From a virus, in IMG/VR virus record IMGVR_UViG_3300039159_000068, positions 4,165 through 36,506 of that record: a DNA stretch of 32,342 bases. One strand, written 5' to 3'. The notes beneath the pieces were generated by a model. That model had not been told where the DNA came from. It was given only the letters and a program-made list of their open reading frames with translations, and made no database searches. Numbering within the stretch: position 1 is the first letter of the stretch; each line of letters starts with the position of its first letter. A program made the position numbers and the translations under genes. This document shows, piece after piece, positions 22,230 to 30,192 of this stretch.

Positions 22230-23221
22230 ATCAATCGCTCCTGTCGTGATGGCGCACAGGCTGGCGAAAACCAAAGCGTTTCGCGTCCGGCATTTTCACG
22301 ACCGCGCCCATCCCCTTGTGAGCCAAACCCGCCGTGCGCTTTCCATGCAAATGCAGACCAATCGCCGGGCATTGCGTGCTCGGTGTCGTATCCTGCAAGG
22401 CAGATCAGCATATCGGGGCGCTTACCTGCCTCTATTGCCCAATCCCGTGCAGCGGCGGCGCAATCATCCTCGGTTGCGTAAACGGATGATCGCTCGGCCA
22501 TCGCATAGGGCGGATCGAGGAAAACGGCGGTTTTGCCATGCCGCCACGTTACGCTGTCGCCAGTCACCCGTGACCAATCGCCGTGACAGACGCGAACCAT
22601 ACGCAAGCGGTCGGCAAGGCGGGTAAACATATCGGCAATCCCCTGCCCGGATGAAAGGTGTGGCATTTGGCGGTTGATCCCCCGCCCGGCGTCGCCAAGG
22701 TGTGGCATTTGGCGGTTGATCCCCCGCCCGGCGTCGCCAAGGTGGGGCATTTTGCGGTTGATCCCCAGTCCGGCGTCTTTCAAACATTCCTCCCCCGTCC
22801 ATTGCCACGGGCCATCGCCAGACGCAAAATTGCCACCAATCCAGGCGCAAATCCCCCACACCCACCAGCCTGCGACTTGCGCGTCGTAACCGTTCGGATT
22901 TCCCAAGCATCGCGCCAATCTTTCCCGGCCTTCGGTGATCAGCCAATAATGCCGCGCGGCAAGATCGGCCTCATTTACGGGATAGTCAGCCCATCGCGCC
23001 ACATCATCAGGCGCGGCCTGTATTGCGCGCCAGAAATTCGCTACATTGCCATCGGCGTCGTTAATCGTCTCAACTTTGCCAATCTGAGGCCGCGCCAGCA
23101 AAACCGCGCCCGACCCGAAAAACGGCTCGACATAGTTTTGCACATCGCCAAACCGCCGCCATATTTCATCAGCTACTTTTCGCTTTCCGCCAAACCACGG
23201 AAACGGGGCTTGCAATGTCAT
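22226..23221 (-). CDS. D12-class DNA adenine methyltransferase
   Basis: The protein has 331 residues. Motifs: FPWFGGKRK (7-15), motif I VEPFFGSGAV (31-40) and motif IV FLDPPYA (234-240). This is the Dam/D12 class, which methylates N6 of adenine in a short target. The ATG at 23221 overlaps the TGA before it. A stretch at 150-189 consists of three repeats of about 14 residues (GDAGRGINRQMPHL), located before the target-recognition region. Its role may be protection from host restriction or regulation; there is no partner nuclease nearby. Confidence 0.88.
   Translation of the reverse strand: MTLQAPFPWFGGKRKVADEIWRRFGDVQNYVEPFFGSGAVLLARPQIGKVETINDADGNVANFWRAIQAAPDDVARWADYPVNEADLAARHYWLITEGRERLARCLGNPNGYDAQVAGWWVWGICAWIGGNFASGDGPWQWTGEECLKDAGLGINRKMPHLGDAGRGINRQMPHLGDAGRGINRQMPHLSSGQGIADMFTRLADRLRMVRVCHGDWSRVTGDSVTWRHGKTAVFLDPPYAMAERSSVYATEDDCAAAARDWAIEAGKRPDMLICLAGYDTEHAMPGDWSAFAWKAHGGFGSQGDGRGRENAGRETLWFSPACAPSRQERLI
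22656..22781. repeat. Three tandem 42-bp units inside the methyltransferase gene
   Basis: Units begin at 22656, 22698 and 22740. The first two are identical over 42 bases; the third differs at several positions. The unit keeps the reading frame and encodes about 14 residues (GDAGRGINRQMPHL). There is no spacer, so it is a tandem duplication, not CRISPR. Confidence 0.9.
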
Positions 23222-23703
23222 TCCATCCACCGCACCAACTCGACCCAATCGTCAACCACGCCCAGCATCTGCGCCTCACTGTGCAGCCACGACGTAGCCG
23301 CAGGCCACCCGTCACGATCCATCGGCGTGTTGTGGTGCTTTGCCCAGACCCAAGAATCCAGCCGATCGGCAAAGTGCAGCCATCGCGCGTCATGTTCGGG
23401 AAGGTCTGGAAATGCCCCGAATATGGCCTCTAGCGCATCGCGTTCGATTTTAGCCAGCCACACCGCCAGATCGGGATACTTGTCCTTTACCGTGGCACTC
23501 ACGTCGCCCACGGCCCATTCCCCGCCGTCATGGATCAACGCGGCGGTCATCAGGTCGAGCGTGATCTTGGGATGCAGCTTCCTGAGGTAGCAGGCCACGC
23601 GCCACTGGTGGCCTGCGTTGCGGTCATTCGTGCCGGATAGCCAGCAATTCGTATGCCAACGAATGACCTGTCCCGCCTTGAGGATGTCAAAGATCGCGCT
23701 CAT
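23218..23703 (-). CDS. HD-domain nucleotidase, YfbR-like
   Basis: The protein has 161 residues. HD motifs: His32 (AGHQWRVA), His58-Asp59 (ALIHDGGEWAVGD) and Asp113 (FADRLDSW). These form the metal site of HD phosphohydrolases, and the layout is that of 5'-deoxynucleotidases like YfbR, which cleave dNMPs. In phages such proteins adjust nucleotide pools. The ATG overlaps the TGA of the gene before it. Confidence 0.85.
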   Translation of the reverse strand: MSAIFDILKAGQVIRWHTNCWLSGTNDRNAGHQWRVACYLRKLHPKITLDLMTAALIHDGGEWAVGDVSATVKDKYPDLAVWLAKIERDALEAIFGAFPDLPEHDARWLHFADRLDSWVWAKHHNTPMDRDGWPAATSWLHSEAQMLGVVDDWVELVRWME

Positions 23704-24146
23704 TCCCGCGCCTCGATCTTGGCGTCATGCTTGGTCGCGCGCCACAACGCGTATTTGCCCCCGTTTTGGATGACACAATCATATTCGATCTGGCCCGTGC
23801 GGCTCATCTCGGACAGGAACCCAGATGCGTTCTGCATGGATTGGAACAGGCCCTTCTGGTTCATGTGCGCGAATATCTCGCGGGTGGATCTTTCACCGTC
23901 GCCGATGAATTGCAGCACGGCGTCAAAGCGCTGTTGCTTCATCTGCATCTGCTTTGCCTGGTAGGCCATCAGCTTAGGCCCCATCGCGGTTAGCGTGACG
24001 GCGGGTGCAGCGCCGGGCCTGCGGCCATTGTCGCGCTCGGATGCGTGCGCGGTTTTCCGCATGTGCGCCGACAGCATGGCGCGCAGTTCGGGCGTCACTT
24101 TGGACGGGTCAAGGTTGCGGATCAGGGCTTGGATGTTGGCGGTCAT
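23700..24146 (-). CDS. Probable winged-helix DNA-binding protein
   Basis: The protein has 148 residues (MTANIQALIRNLDPSKVTPE...). The C-terminal half QRFDAVLQFIGDGERSTREI, then GFLSEMSRTGQIEYD and IQNGGKYALW, has the helix-turn-helix plus wing pattern. The N-terminal half is helical and basic. GAGG lies nine bases before the ATG. A regulator or DNA-binding accessory for replication is plausible; the family is not identified. Confidence 0.65.
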   Translation of the reverse strand: MTANIQALIRNLDPSKVTPELRAMLSAHMRKTAHASERDNGRRPGAAPAVTLTAMGPKLMAYQAKQMQMKQQRFDAVLQFIGDGERSTREIFAHMNQKGLFQSMQNASGFLSEMSRTGQIEYDCVIQNGGKYALWRATKHDAKIEARE

Positions 24147-24157
24147 TGTGCTGGTCC

Positions 24158-24739
24158 TCAAAATGGAATTTCGTCGTCAAGCGCGACTTCAAGCGCGGTC
24201 GGCTGGCGCACGGCGGAAATGGTCGCGCCGGGGAAGGCGGTCTTGATGGCGTCGACGGTTGGCAGGCTGTCCTGATAGCCCTGCAACAGGTGCGCGACCT
24301 CTTGCATGGTCAGGATGGTCAGGCCGGGGTGCGCGGCTTTGGCGGCGGGCCAATGCGCGGTATCTCGGATCAAGCCATAGGTCAGGCCGCAGGCTTGCAG
24401 CTGCCACACGTCCGATGATGCCTGAGGGCACCCTGCCGCCGCTGCTTCGGCATCCATGGCGGCAAGGCCTCGGATGCAGACAGCGGCCCAAGCGGCGGTG
24501 TCGGTCGGGTTGGATGCGTCGTAAGCCTCGTTCAACCTGCCGACGCTGAAGGCGTATTTTTGGTTCATCTCGGCACTGACCAACTCGGGCAGTCGGTCGA
24601 CGCCCCATTTCAAATCCATGGCGCGGGTTGCAGTATCCAGCGGGCCAAGCGCGAAGTCTGATTTGATTTCGTCGGGTGTCGCCTTCGGATGGATAAGGCG
24701 GTCGTCTTTCCGCTGTCGTTGGGGGGCGCGCTGCGTCAT
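24158..24739 (-). CDS. Conserved phage protein of unknown function
   Basis: The protein has 193 residues and starts MTQRAPQRQRKDDRLIHPKA. Similar proteins (basic start, DDKLIHPKATP..., LGPLDS, WGVDRLPELV, AMDAAA) are known from Rhodobacter-type phages and their genomic neighbours, with no assigned function. The region is helical. The ATG lies at the edge of the repeat region 24763-25013, and may overlap the stop of a candidate small frame (24736-25029). Confidence 0.7.
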   Translation of the reverse strand: MTQRAPQRQRKDDRLIHPKATPDEIKSDFALGPLDTATRAMDLKWGVDRLPELVSAEMNQKYAFSVGRLNEAYDASNPTDTAAWAAVCIRGLAAMDAEAAAAGCPQASSDVWQLQACGLTYGLIRDTAHWPAAKAAHPGLTILTMQEVAHLLQGYQDSLPTVDAIKTAFPGATISAVRQPTALEVALDDEIPF

Positions 24740-25029
24740 GCCAAAGCCCCCGAATTTTGAAAGGGCACAAGGCACAAGTGTTTCCTATTCCGCTGGTGTT
24801 TCTTGTATTCTTCTCTTTTTCCCTCTTTTTGGCCCTTTTTGGCTGTTTTTCTCATTTCAGCTCTACCCCCCTCTTTACTTGTGCCCTTGTGCCCTTTTGT
24901 AAGAAAAAAAATAGAAAACAGCAGCTTATGAGGGCACAAGTTAAGATTCCAACTTGTGCCCGACTTGTGCCTTGTGCCCAAAAGGGCACAAGCATGGCTT
25001 TCAGCTTGTGCCCTGCTTTCAAAGGTCAT
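24736..25029 (-). CDS. Uncertain small protein spanning the nonamer array
   Basis: A 97-residue frame starts with an ATG at 25029 preceded by GGAGGGG, overlaps the helicase stop and ends by ATGA with the next gene. These signs favour a real gene. But the product is Lys/Arg/His-rich with odd composition (KGQKEGKREEYKKHQRN) and is created largely by repeats and a purine-rich tract, so the frame may be fortuitous. I keep it as low confidence. Confidence 0.3.
   Translation of the reverse strand: MTFESRAQAESHACALLGTRHKSGTSWNLNLCPHKLLFSIFFLTKGHKGTSKEGGRAEMRKTAKKGQKEGKREEYKKHQRNRKHLCLVPFQNSGALA
24763..25013. repeat. Array of nonamer CTTGTGCCC repeats, candidate iteron origin of replication
   Basis: Eight exact copies of CTTGTGCCC or its complement GGGCACAAG lie at 24763, 24878, 24886, 24932, 24953, 24971, 24984 and 25005, with two eight-base copies at 24771 and 24964. 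They occur in both orientations. Copies at 24971 and 24984 form a perfect nine-base stem around AAAA. A pyrimidine-rich stretch (24779-24877) and an A-rich run (24895-24920) lie between groups. It lies directly 3' of the primase-helicase gene, as in SaPI origins. Iteron-origin function is inference. Confidence 0.7.
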
Positions 25030-27538
25030 TTTGCCCCTCCGACGTGTCTAGAATTGCCCGCAATTCAGCGGCTGTTGCACCGCCCAAAAGGGCCGATTTC
25101 TTGAACCAAAGCCGCCGATTATTGCCTTTCCATTTGACTGTTCCGGGCAATGCCACCCACCCCGCGCTTGCCAGTGCGCGTGCCATCCGGCTGGTGTTCA
25201 GACGTTGTGCGGTCGCACCCATGATCGCTTGATTGAGGCAATCTGTTGCCAGCAGGTTTTCGGTGACGCCATGCCAGCCAAGGGCGATAGCTTCTTCAAC
25301 GTCGATCTGGTCTGGCGTTCTGGTCGACTGGATCATGGCTTGCTTGTGCGCGGTGATCTCGGGCCCGGCCACGCGGTCAAACGTGTCTAGGGGCACGTTC
25401 AGCAGCCAGCCCCGGATAACCTCGGGCTCTTGGTCAATCGCGCCGTGCAGGGCATCCCAATATGGCTTGTCGAACTCGGCAAGCATGGCGGCGCGGTCGT
25501 CAAATCTGGTCTTGAACACACCCCATCTTCGGTCGCCCTCATCAAGCGCGAGGGCGTCCATGTAGTTGGTCAGGGCCAGATAGTTGGTGACGTTCTTTAC
25601 CTGCTTGCCGTCTTTACCCTTTCGCACCACTTCCACCGAGTCGTTGGTTATCAGAGGTTTCAGCTTGTTCATGGCGTCGTGTCGGCTGTTGCCGTGAACC
25701 CTGATTTCCTCCAACACCTTGACGCATGACCCTTCGGCCCATCCGGTGAAGTCTGAAAACATGGTTTCGGGGCTAACCGGGCCCACGTTCATCGTGCCCA
25801 TGGCGGCGGTCAGCATCTTGGCAAGTGTGGTCTTGCCGTCTCCTTGCACGCCCACGATGATCGGGGCCCACAGGATCTTTACGCCGGGGCGCCTGACGTT
25901 ATGCGCCATCCATTGAATGATGATCGCGCCGGCTGGGCCCAATATGTTCAGGATATGGCGCTCGCAAAGCTGCCAAGCTGGCTTGGCTTGCCATTCTGGA
26001 TCGGCCTTGGGCACGCTCTTGCCCATGTAGCTGTTGATAAAGGGGATTCCCCCACTCATGACGTGCAGATCGCCTTGCAGGTCGGGCCGATACATCGTGC
26101 TATGGGCGATAGTGCCGTTCAGGTATTCCACCAGCGTCTTGGCGGGCGGATACTTCTTTTCGGTGACGCCGTCCTTTGTTGGTATCAGCACGGGTCCGGT
26201 GATCGGGGCCATTGCCAGGTTGAAGGCGTTGACGCCCATGATGCGCCCGGTCGGGATATGGTAAAATTCGTTGTCGCCTGACAGGAACGCCCATTCTTTC
26301 AAGGCCCGCGCCTCTGGGGTTAGTGCATCGTCTGGCGTTGCGGCGGGCGGGTTGTCCGGGTTTGCCTCGGGGCCCGCCTCTGGCCTTGTCTTGGTCGCGG
26401 CTTGCGGTGCCGGACCTGGCGGGCCAAAGTCATCGCCGATTGGCATTTCCAGCGCGCCATGCACGGGCCCGACTGTCGGTGGGTTGATCTCACGCCCGTA
26501 TGCCCTCACAGCGGCCTTGTAGTCGCCTCTGTGTTCATAATGAACGAACAGGTCAAAGGCATCGCCATAGCAGCAATGATCCTTTACCGCGCCGATAGCT
26601 GCCGCCATGTCGGAACCGGACAGGGATACCCATGTCACGCTGTCAAACAGCCGCACGGCATAGCTGCCGCTGGATTGGTTGGGGCTTTGCCAGTGATCGG
26701 ATTGACCCTGTTGCTTATACCCGTATTTCGCCATCAGGTTTTGCAGGTCATGGCGTTCGTTGAACACCTCGACCGGGCTTGCATCCTCGTCAGTTAGGCG
26801 CTTTGCGCGTGCGGCCTGCCGTCTGTCGGATGCCTCTTGCGCGGCCTCTCCCACGGCGGCACGCAGGGTTTGGCGGCGCTTGCCTATGGCGCTGTCGTCG
26901 TTGATCCGCAGTAACGCGCCCCGGTTTAGGTGAAAGTCATAGAACAGCGGCGCGCCATCCGGCCCCCGGCGCTCGGGCGGCACATTGGGCAGGAAAACAA
27001 GCTGCCCGGTGCGGTCTAGGGCCCGGTCGCACTTGACGCACTGGAACTGGTAAAGATCGAATATTGCACCTTGGGTTTCCTTGTATTCGGAACCCGGCAG
27101 GGGTGGCGATATGAAGGTCAGCACCCGCCACTTGCGATTGTCTGCCGTGGCCGAACTGCTTGAATACACGATGAACGATGCGCCATCGCCAAAAACGGCG
27201 GTGGTTGCCTCGACCACTTCGGCAAGCGACGGGTTGCCCTCGTCTATGTCGACTGGCAGGACGTGATAGGCCCCATTGGCCCGCTGTGCCTCGTGGCTGC
27301 GCGCATCGTGCCCGATGTAGTCTGACCCGATGAACCAAGGTGCATCCATCTTGGGCAATGATGCCGGGCGCTGCGCAAGTGCGGCAATTTCCTTGCCGGT
27401 GATAAACCCATAATCCTTGCCCGCGGATTCGTGCGGGTTTGGAACGTCGCCATCTTTGGTTGATATGACAAGAGCGTGCGTGTCGCTGCCCCCGTTGCCT
27501 GTGACCATGCGCGGCCCGACTGTGACGGTCATGTTCAT
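25019..27538 (-). CDS. AEP-type primase fused to a D5/SF3-type helicase
   Basis: The protein has 839 residues. The N-terminal part has the archaeo-eukaryotic primase DhD motif VDIDEG (Asp97, Asp99) and a Trp/Arg strand (NRKWRVL, 134-140). A Pro-rich linker (about 370-405) leads to the helicase part with Walker A GVQGDGKTT (563-571), a Walker B-like segment (VKVLEEIR, 606-613) and ALTNYMDAL (655-663) near the sensor, as in DUF5906/VirE-type helicases. It should start and unwind replication forks. A C-terminal domain (about 740-839) may be a winged helix that reads the nonamer array just downstream. The ATG overlaps the preceding TGA. Confidence 0.9.
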   Translation of the reverse strand: MNMTVTVGPRMVTGNGGSDTHALVISTKDGDVPNPHESAGKDYGFITGKEIAALAQRPASLPKMDAPWFIGSDYIGHDARSHEAQRANGAYHVLPVDIDEGNPSLAEVVEATTAVFGDGASFIVYSSSSATADNRKWRVLTFISPPLPGSEYKETQGAIFDLYQFQCVKCDRALDRTGQLVFLPNVPPERRGPDGAPLFYDFHLNRGALLRINDDSAIGKRRQTLRAAVGEAAQEASDRRQAARAKRLTDEDASPVEVFNERHDLQNLMAKYGYKQQGQSDHWQSPNQSSGSYAVRLFDSVTWVSLSGSDMAAAIGAVKDHCCYGDAFDLFVHYEHRGDYKAAVRAYGREINPPTVGPVHGALEMPIGDDFGPPGPAPQAATKTRPEAGPEANPDNPPAATPDDALTPEARALKEWAFLSGDNEFYHIPTGRIMGVNAFNLAMAPITGPVLIPTKDGVTEKKYPPAKTLVEYLNGTIAHSTMYRPDLQGDLHVMSGGIPFINSYMGKSVPKADPEWQAKPAWQLCERHILNILGPAGAIIIQWMAHNVRRPGVKILWAPIIVGVQGDGKTTLAKMLTAAMGTMNVGPVSPETMFSDFTGWAEGSCVKVLEEIRVHGNSRHDAMNKLKPLITNDSVEVVRKGKDGKQVKNVTNYLALTNYMDALALDEGDRRWGVFKTRFDDRAAMLAEFDKPYWDALHGAIDQEPEVIRGWLLNVPLDTFDRVAGPEITAHKQAMIQSTRTPDQIDVEEAIALGWHGVTENLLATDCLNQAIMGATAQRLNTSRMARALASAGWVALPGTVKWKGNNRRLWFKKSALLGGATAAELRAILDTSEGQNDL

Positions 27539-27843
27539 TGTTCGATTAGGTCACAATCGGCGGCTGCGCCCTCGTTTGCGTCCTTTACGGCACAAGAAAT
27601 CATGACGTGAACCGCCGACCAGCCATCTACGGCGCGCTCCGGCCTGCGTTGCCCTTTGGCCTTATGCGGCCAGAAATTAAGCTCGATTGGCTCGTCCGAT
27701 CCATCATCCAAAAAGGCTTGAACGTGCCATGGGGCTTTGACGGGGGATGGCTGGAAAAATCGGATATTTGGGTAGCATTCAACAAGCAAATCAAACTGAT
27801 CGCAGTTTGCACGCTCGAAAGCGTCTCTAAAAAAGTATTGCAT
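27535..27843 (-). CDS. Small phage protein of unknown function
   Basis: The protein has 102 residues (MQYFFRDAFERANCDQFDLL...). The stretches APWHVQAFLDDGSDEPIELN and FWPHKAKGQRRP suggest a small mixed alpha/beta domain. AAGG lies seven bases before the GTG/ATG pair; the ATG at 27843 is chosen. It is ATGA-coupled to the primase-helicase. Function unknown. Confidence 0.6.
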   Translation of the reverse strand: MQYFFRDAFERANCDQFDLLVECYPNIRFFQPSPVKAPWHVQAFLDDGSDEPIELNFWPHKAKGQRRPERAVDGWSAVHVMISCAVKDANEGAAADCDLIEQ

Positions 27844-27870
27844 CACGCGGCCTTATCCTGATGAAGTGGC

Positions 27871-27893
27871 CCGGCCCCCAGATCGGGGACCGG
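27871..27893 (-). other. Hairpin in the gap before the small gene
   Basis: On the minus strand CCGGTCCCC (27893-27885) pairs with GGGGGCCGG (27879-27871) around a five-base GATCT loop (one G-U). No U-run follows, so it is not a classical terminator. It may be a processing, stability or translation-control element between the SSB and the next gene. Confidence 0.5.
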
Positions 27894-27915
27894 ACGATTC
27901 TCTAGTTGGATGCCC

Positions 27916-28917
27916 TTAAAAGGGCGCGTCGTTTGGTGCGTCGACAGGGGCTGCAACCCCTGTCGACGCCATTACATGGCTGTCACCGCCCGGCAGATCG
28001 TCGACCACGGCGGCATCGCCAAAGTCATCGCCCAGCCCGTCGCCGCCATACTCCGCCTTGGTCACGACAACCGCGTCCAGCAGCAGCGACACGCCGCCCG
28101 ACTTGTCTTGCGGGTTGACGGATGGGAACGCCAAGACGCGCACATGGCCGACCGAACCGCCCCAGATCTTCTTGTCTGCAAGGTCTTTGTGGTCTGCCCC
28201 GACCACGGTTGGTTCTTTGTTCAGCTTGCCGTCATTGGACATTGCGCCCTTTTTGGCCGTGAACTGTGCATCGCCGGTATCTTTGCCCTCGGCGTCTTTC
28301 AGCTTTTTCAGGCCGAACACCGTCCCGAAGGCGGGCAGTTTGGTGTTGCGGGTCTGGCAGTCCTGATAGTGCGCTTTCATCTGTTCAAAGATCGGCTTGG
28401 CCTCGGTGTAAGGCATGGTCCAAGCCAGCGAATAGCCAGCGCCCTGTGCATTGGCAGGGCAAGGCTCCGAACGCTCGGTCGACGGGTTGTAGCGATACGG
28501 CTGGTCAAGGCGGGGCCATGAGAAAGCTACGTTTTTGAATACGAACTTCTTGAAGTCTGGGTTTGCCATTGCGTGTTTCTCCGTGTGGCTCGTGTTGCTG
28601 GCAGATGACGCCTCTGCCTTGGCGATACGCGCGGCGGCTTCTTGCGCGCCGTGCAATATGGATTGTTGATCGTCGCGCGCTGCGTCGATGCGCTGCGAAA
28701 GATCTGGACTGTAAGCGCCGATTGCGTCGATCAATGTTTGTTCGGCTTGGATGTATTCATCCAAAGCGGCTCTTGTTTCGCAGCTTTCGATTGCCGCGAT
28801 GACCTTGCGGGAGTGCTGTTCAGCGCGGGCATAGGTGACAAAACGGATGCCCATTTCATCAGCGCCACGCGATACAACATCGGGCTTTTCCATAAAGGTG
28901 AAGGGATCGGCCAGCAT
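27916..28917 (-). CDS. ssDNA-binding protein, DUF2815 (gp2.5-like), with N-terminal extension
   Basis: The frame has 333 residues. From residue 117 (MANPDFKKFVFKNVAFSWPR) it is a DUF2815/T7 gp2.5-like OB-fold protein, with an acidic C-terminal tail (GDGLGDDFGD, AVVDDLPGGD) typical of SSBs. The first 116 residues are a separate helical segment (EQHSRKVIAAIESCETRAAL). An internal ATG at 28569 has GGAG nine bases upstream, so a 217-residue SSB may also be made. The ATG at 28917 overlaps the exonuclease stop. It should coat ssDNA during replication and recombination. Confidence 0.78.
   Translation of the reverse strand: MLADPFTFMEKPDVVSRGADEMGIRFVTYARAEQHSRKVIAAIESCETRAALDEYIQAEQTLIDAIGAYSPDLSQRIDAARDDQQSILHGAQEAAARIAKAEASSASNTSHTEKHAMANPDFKKFVFKNVAFSWPRLDQPYRYNPSTERSEPCPANAQGAGYSLAWTMPYTEAKPIFEQMKAHYQDCQTRNTKLPAFGTVFGLKKLKDAEGKDTGDAQFTAKKGAMSNDGKLNKEPTVVGADHKDLADKKIWGGSVGHVRVLAFPSVNPQDKSGGVSLLLDAVVVTKAEYGGDGLGDDFGDAAVVDDLPGGDSHVMASTGVAAPVDAPNDAPF
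27938..27969. repeat. Perfect 13-bp inverted repeat inside the SSB coding end
   Basis: GCGTCGACAGGGG and CCCCTGTCGACGC are separated by CTGCAA. It is fully symmetric and lies about 25 bases before the SSB stop. It could form a strong RNA hairpin or be a protein site. It overlaps the codons of the terminal Pro/Ala/Asp tail. Confidence 0.85.
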
Positions 28918-29582
28918 CACCAGCCTACCGCCGTAAAGCGCGCGTGGATCGCCCGCACGCGGGCCACGTCATCGCGGCAATACTCTGCAATTTTGGCGTG
29001 TTCGCCCGCCGCCCAAGCCGCCGCAACCATTGACCCGTCAAAGCCGTCTTTGCCGGGGATGCCCAAGATGCCGCACAGATCGTGCAGGCTTATGCGGTTG
29101 GTGCCGCCTGCCCACATGCCCATGGTGTCATTAACGCTTTTATCCCATGGCTTTGGGTCGCGGGGCAGGCAATGCGCGGGCGGCAGGGTGATTCCCAAGA
29201 CAATCGCGCGCTTGCGCAGGAATGCGATGTCAAAGCCGGTAACGTTGTGACCGACCAGCGTTTCGGCGTGGTAGCGGTCCAGGTCGTTGAAGAATGCCTC
29301 GATCACCGCGCGCTCGTGCTGGATCGTTTCGGCATGTTCGCACTTGATTTCGCCGTCGCCTTTCGCCCATGCGATTGTGCAGACGTGACCGCGCCCGCCG
29401 TCAAAGCTGGTTTTGGCAAGAAGTTCGGCGGCGGCGGATTCGGCGTTTTCGGCCATCCAAGCGGCGATGGATTCCGGCTTTTTGATCGTGGCGGGCGGCG
29501 CTACCTTTTCGGCGAGTTCCATCGCATAGAATGGGTTTTGGCTTGGTAGGGTTTCGACGTCGAAGAAAACAAAATGGTTCAT
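28917..29582 (-). CDS. DEDDy 3'-5' exonuclease, DnaQ/PolB-exo-like
   Basis: The protein has 221 residues. Exo I is FFDVETLP (Asp8, Glu10), Exo II GHNVTGFDIAFL (Asp118) and Exo III YCRDDV (Tyr201, Asp205). This is the DEDDy class. It should trim 3' ends in replication or recombination. The ATG at 29582 has AGAGG seven bases upstream and overlaps the TGA of the nuclease gene before it. Confidence 0.88.
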   Translation of the reverse strand: MNHFVFFDVETLPSQNPFYAMELAEKVAPPATIKKPESIAAWMAENAESAAAELLAKTSFDGGRGHVCTIAWAKGDGEIKCEHAETIQHERAVIEAFFNDLDRYHAETLVGHNVTGFDIAFLRKRAIVLGITLPPAHCLPRDPKPWDKSVNDTMGMWAGGTNRISLHDLCGILGIPGKDGFDGSMVAAAWAAGEHAKIAEYCRDDVARVRAIHARFTAVGW

Positions 29583-30013
29583 TGCGTCACCTCTGGTGAT
29601 GTGGCCATCATTTCGGCGGCAAGATAAGCCAGCCCGTCGATGCTGATTTCGGCCCAACCATCGTGGACCGCCGTCCCGCCGAAGGCTCCGGCGATTGCGG
29701 CCATGGGCACTGACACAACGGTTCCGGCGCGGTCGAAGCGGTAGACGACGGCGGGAAACTTACCTGCGGCGGCGGCGGCTTTGGCGGCTTGATCGCGCCA
29801 AGCTGGCTTGCATGTGCGGCCATCGGCGTATCGTTTGCACTCGATAACGAAGGGAAATGCCGGGTCGTCTGCGATCAGGTCGCCATGGTCGCCAGCGCGG
29901 TATTGCTCCAGGTCGCGTTTAAAGGTGATGCCGGTCAGGCCGAAAAGTTGCGCGGCAATCTGGCGTTCAAAGGTTGCGCCTTTGTTTCTGCTATTGGCCT
30001 TTGGCGGCTTCAT
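29579..30013 (-). CDS. PD-(D/E)XK nuclease, Holliday junction resolvase-like
   Basis: The protein has 144 residues. KGATFERQIA (Glu16), GDHGDLIADD (Asp45) and VIECKRY (Glu58, Lys60) fit the PD-(D/E)XK core of Hjc/RecU-like resolvases and related phage nucleases. I chose the ATG at 30013 (GGAG nine bases upstream). The same frame is open to an ATG at 30196 that overlaps a stop, but that extra part is Pro/Ala/Arg-rich and lacks protein character. Likely role: resolving branched replication intermediates. Confidence 0.8.
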   Translation of the reverse strand: MKPPKANSRNKGATFERQIAAQLFGLTGITFKRDLEQYRAGDHGDLIADDPAFPFVIECKRYADGRTCKPAWRDQAAKAAAAAGKFPAVVYRFDRAGTVVSVPMAAIAGAFGGTAVHDGWAEISIDGLAYLAAEMMATSPEVTQ

Positions 30014-30192
30014 TTTTGGCAACTCCGAATGTTGTTTTGGGGCGGCTTCACAGCGGCCACGCGCCGCCCCGGTTTCGTGGCGAAAGTCCCGCTTGGAACG
30101 GACTGCCGCTGAGAATAAAGGCCCCGGCCACGCTGGGAGGAACGCAGCCGGGGGAGTTAGCCGCGCGGGGGAGTGCCGCGCAGCAGGCAGTG
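30014..30192 (-). other. 180-base leader between HTH gene and nuclease gene
   Basis: There is no separate gene here. It is GC-rich and open in the frame of the nuclease. It has possible stems such as GCGCGG with CCGCGC. An ATG at 30196 overlaps the stop of the upstream gene, so a longer nuclease form is possible but unlikely. A leader or attenuation role cannot be excluded. Confidence 0.35.

Noticed and set aside
22656-22781. Possible CRISPR array
   Set aside because: The units are directly joined without spacers, number only three, and keep a protein frame, so they are a tandem duplication.
22658-23590. Plus-strand frame opposite the methyltransferase (310 residues)
   Set aside because: It reads through the same 42-bp repeats in antisense; the D12 motifs are on the minus strand.
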